Origin: Planctomycetota bacterium
Lineage (GTDB): Bacteria > Planctomycetota > Planctomycetia > Pirellulales > S012-138
DNA length: 15,066 nucleotides
Assembly (NCBI GenBank): GCA_026982835.1
Contig: JALSGI010000529.1
Coordinates: 1-15,066, forward strand
Reading direction: 5' to 3'
Position numbers and translations under genes: made by a program. Below, piece after piece: positions 1 to 4,960 of this stretch. Each line of letters starts with the position of its first letter. The first letter of the stretch is position 1. The notes below the pieces were generated by a model. That model saw nothing but the letters and a program-made list of their open reading frames with translations, was not told the origin of the DNA and did not search any database.

Positions 1-50
1 GGGCTTGGGGGCTTGGAGGCATGGGGGCTTGGAGGCGTGGGGGCTTGGGA
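1..50 (+). repeat. G-rich tandem repeat, unit about 16 bp
   Basis: The unit GGGCTTGGAGGCRTGG occurs about two and a half times in a row, flanked by partial units. The copies differ by A or G at one position. A related array in the same orientation lies at 12053-12090. The G-runs could allow a quadruplex on the plus strand, which is inference. Confidence 0.75.
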
Positions 51-61
51 GGATAGAAGAG

Positions 62-81
62 CCCCGCACGTTAGTGCGGGG
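62..81. repeat. GAGCC-frame hairpin, copy 1
   Basis: The arms CCCCGCAC and GTGCGGGG pair perfectly over 8 bp around the tetraloop GTTA. Flanks are GAG on the left and AGAA on the right, matching the other members of the family. Confidence 0.7.
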
Positions 82-86
82 AGAAT

Positions 87-147
87 CGGCTTGCGCCATG
101 CGCCATGCGGCTTGCAACTTGCGCCGTGCGCCATGCGGCTTGCGCCG
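87..147 (+). repeat. Reiterated TTGCGCC/ATGCGCC words
   Basis: Short words such as CTTGCGCC, CATGCGCC, CATGCGGC and CTTGCAAC are strung together. The 12-mer GAATCGGCTTGC that opens the stretch (83-94) recurs at 12341-12352, and similar words occur at 12291-12322. Confidence 0.6.
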
Positions 148-162
148 GAGCTTCCGCTCCGG
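145..162. repeat. TTCC-loop hairpin (CCGGAGC variant)
   Basis: CCGGAGC and GCTCCGG form a 7 bp perfect stem around the loop TTCC. It is followed at once by TCTTGGG heptads. It is a stem variant of the GGTGC-TTCC-GCACC hairpins further on. Confidence 0.7.
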
Positions 163-190
163 AGGTCTTGGGTCTTGGGTCCTGGGTCTT
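163..190 (+). repeat. TCTTGGG heptad microsatellite
   Basis: Three to four direct heptads (TCTTGGG, one copy TCCTGGG) precede the hairpin at 196. The same heptads occur at about 303-322 and 420-440, each time just before a TTCC/TGCC-loop hairpin. Confidence 0.7.
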
Positions 191-195
191 GCGGC

Positions 196-238
196 GGTGC
201 TTCCGCACCAGTGCGAGAAAAAGCGTTTATTCTTGCAA
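196..238 (+). repeat. 43-bp repeat, copy A, with GGTGC-TTCC-GCACC hairpin
   Basis: It starts with a 5 bp hairpin (GGTGC/GCACC, loop TTCC), followed by a segment containing GTGCGAGAAAAAGCG and ending TTCTTGCAA. It is 42 of 43 bases identical to the copy at 446-488, exactly 250 bp downstream. Both copies lead directly into a GAGCC-frame hairpin. Confidence 0.8.
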
Positions 239-246
239 ATGGCGAG

Positions 247-266
247 CCGCCGACTTCAGTCGGCGG
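247..266. repeat. GAGCC-frame hairpin, copy 2
   Basis: CCGCCGACT and AGTCGGCGG form a 9 bp perfect stem (equivalently 8 bp around the loop TTCA). The flanks are GGCGAG and AGAA. Its core is nearly the same as the copy at 12232-12249. Confidence 0.75.
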
Positions 267-282
267 AGAAGAAACCGGTGAG

Positions 283-302
283 CCGCGGGCTTCAGCCCGC
301 GG
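283..302. repeat. GAGCC-frame hairpin, copy 3
   Basis: CCGCGGGC and GCCCGCGG pair over 8 bp around the loop TTCA. The flanks are GGTGAG and AGTC. Confidence 0.75.
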
Positions 303-327
303 AGTCTTGGGTCCTGGGTCTTGAGGT

Positions 328-372
328 GGTGCTGCCGCACCGGGGCAAGAACAAACGTCAACTTGCACAACC
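328..372 (+). repeat. Diverged copy of the 43-bp repeat
   Basis: The hairpin GGTGC-TGCC-GCACC is followed by GGGGCAAGAACAAACG, a degenerate version of the segment seen at 210-238 and 460-488. It too leads into a GAGCC-frame hairpin, at 378. Confidence 0.6.
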
Positions 373-377
373 AAGAG

Positions 378-397
378 CCCCCCGCGTCAGCGGGGGG
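378..397. repeat. GAGCC-frame hairpin, copy 4
   Basis: CCCCCCGC and GCGGGGGG pair over 8 bp around the loop GTCA. The copy at 12258-12277 is identical in both arms and loop. Confidence 0.75.
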
Positions 398-445
398 AGG
401 CGGCGAGAGGCGGCTTGCGCCGTCTTGGGTCTTGGGTCTTGCGCC

Positions 446-488
446 GGTGCTTCCGCACCAGTGCGAGAAAAAGCGTTTCTTCTTGCAA
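446..488 (+). repeat. 43-bp repeat, copy B, with GGTGC-TTCC-GCACC hairpin
   Basis: It differs from the copy at 196-238 by a single base (C for A). It is preceded by TCTTGGG heptads and followed by the tandem hairpin pair at 496-547. Confidence 0.8.
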
Positions 489-495
489 CGGCGAG

Positions 496-547
496 CCGCC
501 GGCGTAAGCCGGCGGTTGAACGGCGAGCCGCCAGCTTTAGCTGGCGG
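496..547. repeat. Tandem pair of GAGCC-frame hairpins (copies 5 and 6)
   Basis: The first hairpin has CCGCCGGC/GCCGGCGG arms and loop GTAA (496-515). The second has CCGCCAGC/GCTGGCGG arms and loop TTTA (528-547). The 12-bp linker is TTGAACGGCGAG. A pair of the same total length, 52 bp, and with an identical linker lies at 12455-12506. Confidence 0.8.
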
Positions 548-581
548 AGAAACACGGCGAACCAGCGTGTCATTTGGCTCT

Positions 582-601
582 CCCCGGGCTGAAGCCCGGG
601 G
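582..601. repeat. GAGCC-frame hairpin, copy 7, inverted
   Basis: CCCCGGGC and GCCCGGGG pair over 8 bp around TGAA. The constant flanks are on the opposite strand here (CTC before, CTCGCC after), so this copy is inverted relative to its left neighbours. Confidence 0.75.
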
Positions 602-609
602 CTCGCCAA

Positions 610-629
610 CCGCATGCTCACGCACGCGG
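610..629. repeat. GAGCC-frame hairpin, copy 8, inverted, one mismatch
   Basis: CCGCATGC faces GCACGCGG around TCAC, with one A/C mismatch at 614/625. On the opposite strand that pair would be a G-U wobble. The related copy at 12153-12172 is perfectly paired. The two share the loop, the right arm and the flank GCTCGCCG. Confidence 0.7.
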
Positions 630-661
630 CTCGCCGACAACAAACAACATTTCTCGGCGAG

Positions 662-681
662 CCGGGAGCGTCAGCTCCCGG
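662..681. repeat. GAGCC-frame hairpin, copy 9
   Basis: CCGGGAGC and GCTCCCGG pair over 8 bp around GTCA, flanked by GGCGAG and AGGA. The copy at 12487-12506 has the same arms with loop ACGA. Confidence 0.75.
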
Positions 682-748
682 AGGAAATGAACCATCCCCG
701 CGAAACCGTTGACTTGCTCTGCATGTTTACGCTTGCAGCTCGCCGGGC

Positions 749-2920
749 TCACTTGCGATTCAGCCGGGCCGCTTGCTTGCGCAGCCGCTGCAGCCGATTG
801 CGCCACTCCAGCATGCCACGGTTGTTCGGCGCATGGGGCTGATAGCTGGTGTTGCGCACCTCCAGGGCCCGCTTGAGATTCCAAAGCGTCAGGCGGCGGA
901 AGTCCAAATCGCCGTGCCCCAGCAGGGCCACCACCTGGTTGGCCACCGCCTCCTGCATCAGTTCCTCGCGGCTGAAGCCGCGCAGAAGCAAAAACAATTG
1001 CTGGCCCACGCTCTCCCCACGCCGTTGCAGAAAAGCGGTCTGCACGCGTTGAGCTGCCTCGGGCGAGACGCTTGCCGCCTGGTAAAGCTGGTTCAGCAGC
1101 TTTTCCCAGTAGCTGCCTTTGCGGAAACGCGGCTCGCGCAGGGCGTCCACCGCCGGGTCGAAGATGCCTAACTCCAGCAAATGAACCAGGGCCAGGTAGC
1201 TCAGCTCCACCCGGGGGTGTTGCTGGGCCACTTCGCGCAGCACGAGTTCTACATCCTTATCTTTGTCTTTGTCCGCTTCTTGCGGATCCAGTTCCTGGTG
1301 CAACAGGCGGAGAAATTCCGGGGCGGAGTCCCGTATCAACTGAGGCAGTGTGTCCTGGTGAAGCCACGGCGGAGGGGAAGCTTGGGCCTGGACCGCCACC
1401 TCTTGGCCGCCGCGAAGGACAATCTGCCCGTTCTGCCCCACCTCGACCGCTTCCCCCTGGGCGCTGCGCCAACGCAGTGTGCCGGCGATGCAAAACAGCG
1501 TGGCCTGCACCTGGGAGGGAGTCTTCAGCAGATCGGTTCCCGGGGGGCGCTGGTAGCGTACCTGGCAGGCCATCGCCGCTCCGGGGGTGAGCAGCTCCAC
1601 CTGTCCTGCCAGCGGGCCGAGCCGAAGCGGGATGCGCGTCACTTGCTGCCCGGGAGTCAGCACCACCAGGCGTCCCCGGGCCAGTTGCAGTGGTTTTTCC
1701 TGGGCGGGCCATTTGGGCGGAAGCTGGAATTGCGTCTGGGAAGAAAACTGCAACTGCACCCCGTCGGCCATCATCACCGAGGCCGAAAAACCATACGGCA
1801 CCACCAGGCGATCCCCGCCCCGAAGCGGAGCCAGACGCTCGTGCACCCAGTCCCAACTCTCCTCGCCTTGCGGCCGATAAAGAAGCGCACCCGGGGAGGT
1901 GAGCTTGCCCACCGCCGCCGACGGCTTGGAAGCCGGCTTCGGCGGCAAAGGCAGCGGCTTGACGGTAGCCTTTGGGGCCGGCAAAGGCTGGACGGGCTGA
2001 GGCGGAGCATCGGGGGGCGAGGGGGATTGCGAGGGGTTGGGCATCGGTTTCCGATCGCCCGAGGGCTCTTCTTTCTCTGACTCCGGCAGCGGAGGTACCG
2101 GCGTGGTGGCCTTGGGCAACGGGTCCGGAGCCGGCGGCTGAGGCCGGCTTGCCGGGGATTTCGGCTGCCCGGAAGAGTCGGCATCCGCCTGATCGGCAGG
2201 CGTGGGCTTAGGCGGCTTGGGCGGGGCGGGCTCGCTCGGAGATGGCTGGGACGGTTGTACCGGGGATGGCGGAGAAGGTTCCGAAGTATCCTGGGCCATC
2301 TGTTCCTGCCCGCCTTTCCAGAACCCCTGCGGCGAAACCGACATCAACGTGCACACCACCAGCACCACGGCCAAGGCGGCCGCCAGCAGCCACCGCCAGT
2401 TGGTTTCCCGGGCCGGCGGGGGAGCCAGCAGCTCTTCTTCCAGGGCGTGGGCTTCCGGAGCCGGTGTGGCCGCTGGGGCGGACTTGCCGGAGGGTTTCGC
2501 CTCCGCTTCCGGAGCCGGGCTGCGCAGCTCCTTGCGATGCTGAAAGAGCTCGTACAGCTTCTTGCGGCACTCCGGCGACACATCCACCGGCTGGTCCAGA
2601 ATGTTGGCCAGCACCCGATGGCAGGAGGCCACCTCGGCCAGTAGCGTGTTGGATTCCAGGCAGCTTTTCTCGAAATCGGCCACCTGCTCCTTGGAGAGCA
2701 CGTTGTCCAGGTACTCGGCCACGGTGTTGGGGTCCATCTGCATCCCGCGTCCCGAAAGCTCCGGGGCGCCCAGCCGCGGGCGGCGCAGCACGTCCTCGAT
2801 CCGCTGGATGATCTCCGAGGCCACTTCACTCTGGCGGATCTTCTCGGCGATCTCGGCGGAGGTCTCCTGGTCCAGCACCTGGTCCAGGTAGGCCAGCATG
2901 GTGCGAAGTGTCAGCCGCAT
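749..2920 (-). CDS. Membrane-anchored planctomycete protein with proline-rich linker and FecR-like region
   Basis: The 723-residue product begins MRLTLRTMLAYLDQVLD, an opening I recognise from a planctomycete family of unknown function. Residues 1-130 hold two related helical blocks, each with a YLD-x-VL element. One membrane segment follows (about 175-195, WLLAAALAVVLVVCTLMSV). Residues 213-336 form a long Pro/Ser/Lys-rich linker. Residues about 340-510 read like the beta-rich FecR-type sensor domain (PLRGGDRLVVPYG, then LARGRLVVLTPG). The helical C-terminus ends with a Y-x-P-x-A...R...W motif. By topology the N-terminus should be cytoplasmic and the FecR-like part outside, resembling an anti-sigma or signalling protein, but no sigma factor gene is adjacent, so this is inference. 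The start at 2920 was chosen because GGGAG lies 7 bp upstream; a start 10 codons further out lacks this. Confidence 0.8.
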   Translation of the reverse strand: MRLTLRTMLAYLDQVLDQETSAEIAEKIRQSEVASEIIQRIEDVLRRPRLGAPELSGRGMQMDPNTVAEYLDNVLSKEQVADFEKSCLESNTLLAEVASCHRVLANILDQPVDVSPECRKKLYELFQHRKELRSPAPEAEAKPSGKSAPAATPAPEAHALEEELLAPPPARETNWRWLLAAALAVVLVVCTLMSVSPQGFWKGGQEQMAQDTSEPSPPSPVQPSQPSPSEPAPPKPPKPTPADQADADSSGQPKSPASRPQPPAPDPLPKATTPVPPLPESEKEEPSGDRKPMPNPSQSPSPPDAPPQPVQPLPAPKATVKPLPLPPKPASKPSAAVGKLTSPGALLYRPQGEESWDWVHERLAPLRGGDRLVVPYGFSASVMMADGVQLQFSSQTQFQLPPKWPAQEKPLQLARGRLVVLTPGQQVTRIPLRLGPLAGQVELLTPGAAMACQVRYQRPPGTDLLKTPSQVQATLFCIAGTLRWRSAQGEAVEVGQNGQIVLRGGQEVAVQAQASPPPWLHQDTLPQLIRDSAPEFLRLLHQELDPQEADKDKDKDVELVLREVAQQHPRVELSYLALVHLLELGIFDPAVDALREPRFRKGSYWEKLLNQLYQAASVSPEAAQRVQTAFLQRRGESVGQQLFLLLRGFSREELMQEAVANQVVALLGHGDLDFRRLTLWNLKRALEVRNTSYQPHAPNNRGMLEWRNRLQRLRKQAARLNRK

Positions 2921-3096
2921 GGAATAACTCCCAAGGGGCGGTTCGTGCAAGGGGTTCTCATTATTCTTAGTGGGCCGCGGAGCCGTTTTTCGTGCAACAA
3001 AATGCGCCTCCGGTCCGGTGAAAACAAAAAACGCTGGTTTTCCGGTACTTCAAAGGCTCATTCGCTGCGGCTCTCCCCGAGGGGCGGGTAACGGAT

Positions 3097-3150
3097 TTGC
3101 CCCCGGGCACGTTGCGACCTAGATAACAACAGGGAGATTGCCCCCGGGCA
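3097..3150 (+). promoter_or_regulatory. Direct repeat TTGCCCCCGGGCA x2 and weak promoter candidate
   Basis: The 13-mer TTGCCCCCGGGCA occurs at 3097-3109 and 3138-3150, upstream of the HDOD gene and in the divergent gap with the 749-2920 gene. Each copy has TGCCC/GGGCA inverted arms. The first overlaps a possible -35 (TTGCCC) that stands 17 bp before TAGATA (3120-3125). That promoter match is poor. A role as an operator is inference. Confidence 0.3.
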
Positions 3151-3194
3151 TGCTTGTACCTTTCTGGCCAGAATCGCTTTTCAAGGGAGCAGCC

Positions 3195-4094
3195 ATGACT
3201 TCCAACGCCTTGACCGTGGACGTGGAACAATTGTTGAAAAGCGCATCGGTACCGGCACTTCCGCAAAGCGCCGTGACGCTTTTGCGGTTGAGCCAGGACC
3301 CGGATGTGGGACCGGCCGAGTTTGCCGTGCCGGTGGAATCCGATCCCGGGCTGGCCAGCCAGGTGCTCAAGTTCGTCAATTCGGCCTATTTCGGTTTTTC
3401 CCGCGAAATCTCCAGCGTCCGCCAGGCGATCACGCTGGTGGGCATCCGCACCATTCGCAACTTCGCGCTTTGGAGTGCGGTGTTCAGCCTGATGCCCAAC
3501 CCTCGCTGCGGTCCGTTCGAGCTGCGCAACATGTGGCAGGATTCGCTTCGCCGGGCCATTTTCGGCCGCGAGGTGGCCCGGCGGCTGGGCGGATGCGACG
3601 CCGACGAAGTGTTCGCCGCCGCGCTGCTTCAGGACCTAGCCATCCCCATCCTGGCCAAGGAGTATTCGGCCCAGTACGCCGAGCTGCTGGAAAAGCGCGA
3701 GGGGGGGCATGTGCGGCTGTCGCAACTGGAGCGGGAGCTGTTTGGTGTGGATCATGCCGAAGTGGGTGCCCGCATCGCCGCCCACTGGAAGCTGCCGGAG
3801 AGCACCTCGCGGTTGATCGCCCGACACGTGGCCGCCGAGGAGGTGACGGCCCAGGCCAACCAGATGAAACAGGAGGCAGCCGTGGCCCTCTCGGCCCTGT
3901 TGCCCGCGGCACGCGACGAGGCCTGGGTGGAGCTGCCGCAGATGCTGGAGTGTTTCGGCCGTCTGCTGCCGTTGGAGGATTTGCCTGGGCTGCTGCAACA
4001 AACCGACCAGGTGTTCGAGGAGCTGGCCCCGTTGCTGCAGATCAGCAAGCCGGCCCAGAGCTTGTGCGACATCTGGCAGCAGAGCCAGGGGTAA
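3195..4094 (+). CDS. HDOD-domain signalling protein
   Basis: The 299-residue product matches the HDOD family, a non-catalytic relative of HD phosphohydrolases used in bacterial signalling. Landmarks are LPQSAVTLLRL (22-32), SDPGLASQVLKFVNSAYFG (49-67), the SSVRQAITLVG segment (73-83), EVFAAALLQDLAIPIL (138-153) and DHAEVGARIAAHWKLP (186-201). The LLHDIG motif of HD enzymes reads LLQDLA here, so the metal-binding His is Gln146 and phosphodiesterase activity is unlikely, as is usual for HDOD proteins. No response-regulator, GGDEF or EAL domain is attached. The start was chosen for the GGGAG 5 bp upstream; an in-frame TTG at 3138 was rejected. The gene is divergent from the membrane protein gene at 749-2920. 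Its signal and partner cannot be read from the sequence. Confidence 0.88.
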   Translation: MTSNALTVDVEQLLKSASVPALPQSAVTLLRLSQDPDVGPAEFAVPVESDPGLASQVLKFVNSAYFGFSREISSVRQAITLVGIRTIRNFALWSAVFSLMPNPRCGPFELRNMWQDSLRRAIFGREVARRLGGCDADEVFAAALLQDLAIPILAKEYSAQYAELLEKREGGHVRLSQLERELFGVDHAEVGARIAAHWKLPESTSRLIARHVAAEEVTAQANQMKQEAAVALSALLPAARDEAWVELPQMLECFGRLLPLEDLPGLLQQTDQVFEELAPLLQISKPAQSLCDIWQQSQG

Positions 4095-4108
4095 CCGGCT
4101 CCCGCGGC

Positions 4109-4125
4109 ACTTTCCCCCGGAAAGT
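4109..4125 (+). terminator. Small hairpin after the HDOD gene
   Basis: ACTTTCC and GGAAAGT pair over 7 bp around CCC, 15 bp after the HDOD stop codon. It has no proper T-run, so terminator function is doubtful. Confidence 0.25.
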
Positions 4126-4253
4126 TTCACCAGGCGGCAAGCTCTGGCCAGGGACGGGAATTGTTTTTTCTGGAATAACCGCCGTGGCCAACGGCAGTTA
4201 GCCACGCCCCCCTTGCGGCCAGGGTTGGGTCTGCCTGGCCGGCCAACTAAAAT

Positions 4254-4287
4254 AAAGGCGGACGGTCCCCTCCGGACCGCCGCCTTT
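4254..4287. terminator. Long stem-loop between HDOD and TPR genes
   Basis: AAAGGCGG-A-CGGTCC pairs with GGACCGCCGCCTTT, giving about 14 bp with one bulged A and the loop CCTCC. On the plus strand it is followed by TTTGGTGTTTTT, and on the minus strand by TTTATTTTA. It could end transcription from the HDOD side. It ends 40 bp before the TPR start codon, so a leader role for that gene is also possible. Confidence 0.5.
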
Positions 4288-4327
4288 GGTGTTTTTGACT
4301 CTTTGCTATCAACAGGGGGAGATCACC

Positions 4328-4852
4328 GTGGCCGCCACGCAGCCAGTCCGCATCAGGCGCCTGCTGACCGAAGCCGAAGGGTATCTGGAGCTGCAGATGC
4401 CCCAGCAGGCCCTCCGGGCATTGCAGCGGATCGACGATCCGGCCACGTTCCGCGCCCAGTGGCTGCATCTGCAAGGGCTGGCCCGGCAACAACTGGGCCA
4501 GCAGGACCAGGCCCTGGCGCTGTTGGAGCAAGCCGCCGAGCTGGCCCCCAGCAGTTTGGGCATTCAGCTGTCGCTGGCTGCCCAGCTCCGCCAGCAAGGC
4601 CGCCTGGACGAAGCCGTAGAGCGGCTGGTGCAGGTGATGAACGATGTCCCGGAGTTGGCCGGTGAATCTGCGCTGCACTATGCGCTGGCCCGCCTCTACA
4701 GTCTCCAGGGCGATAAGGCCCATCTGCTCTGGCATCTGAGCAAGGCCATTGAGCTGTCTCCCGAGCTGCGAGAGCAATTGCCGCAGGAAGAGGACTTTCG
4801 TCCCTTTGCCGACGATCCGGACTTTCAGGCGCTGCTTTCCATCATCGTCTAG
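4328..4852 (+). CDS. Tetratricopeptide-repeat protein
   Basis: The 174-residue product is built of TPR-like helix pairs: LTEAEGYLELQMPQQALRAL (13-32), WLHLQGLARQQLGQQDQALA (45-64), IQLSLAAQLRQQGRLDEAVE (79-98) and LHYALARLYSLQGDKAHLLW (116-135). It ends with DFRPFADDPDFQALL, a capping motif common after TPR arrays. TPRs bind other proteins; no enzymatic domain, signal peptide or membrane segment is visible. The GTG start was chosen because AGGGGGAG stands 6 bp upstream; an earlier in-frame TTG (4286) overlaps the stem-loop and lacks a ribosome site. It is 108 bp ahead of the UvrA-family gene on the same strand. A functional link to UvrA is possible but not shown. Confidence 0.8.
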   Translation: MAATQPVRIRRLLTEAEGYLELQMPQQALRALQRIDDPATFRAQWLHLQGLARQQLGQQDQALALLEQAAELAPSSLGIQLSLAAQLRQQGRLDEAVERLVQVMNDVPELAGESALHYALARLYSLQGDKAHLLWHLSKAIELSPELREQLPQEEDFRPFADDPDFQALLSIIV

Positions 4853-4960
4853 GGCACGGCTTCGGGCAATCAGGGACCGCTTTGCAGCCAGCGGGGGGAC
4901 AGGTAGCATAAAACGAAGCTCCCTGGTGTGCTGGAGTCCCCCTGGAGAAAGCAGGCAACG

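Larger units (their letters stand above)
1..748. repeat. Non-coding repeat island 1 with hairpins and tandem words
   Basis: This stretch holds no credible gene. It is a mosaic of short repeats: a G-rich tandem repeat at 1-50, reiterated CTTGCGCC/CATGCGCC-like words at about 87-147, TCTTGGG heptads, GGTGC-TTCC-GCACC-type hairpins, and nine hairpins framed by GAGCC and GGAG. The reading frames that cross it are made only of these repeats and change frame from copy to copy. The island runs up to the stop codon of the 749-2920 gene and continues beyond the left window edge. The same repeat vocabulary returns at about 12051-12510. The overall pattern resembles REP/BIME-type dispersed palindromes. 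That this is a REP family is inference; no transposase is present in the window. Confidence 0.85.

Noticed and set aside
163..190. Telomere-like TCTTGGG repeat
   Set aside because: Only three to four copies occur in an internal position, so there is no sign of a chromosome end.
5..643. Reading frames on both strands across repeat island 1
   Set aside because: They are made entirely of the short repeats, the same repeat is read in different frames in different copies, and none has a ribosome site or recognisable domain.
1..748. CRISPR array
   Set aside because: The repeats are unevenly spaced, palindromes differ in sequence, and there are no regular unique spacers or cas genes.
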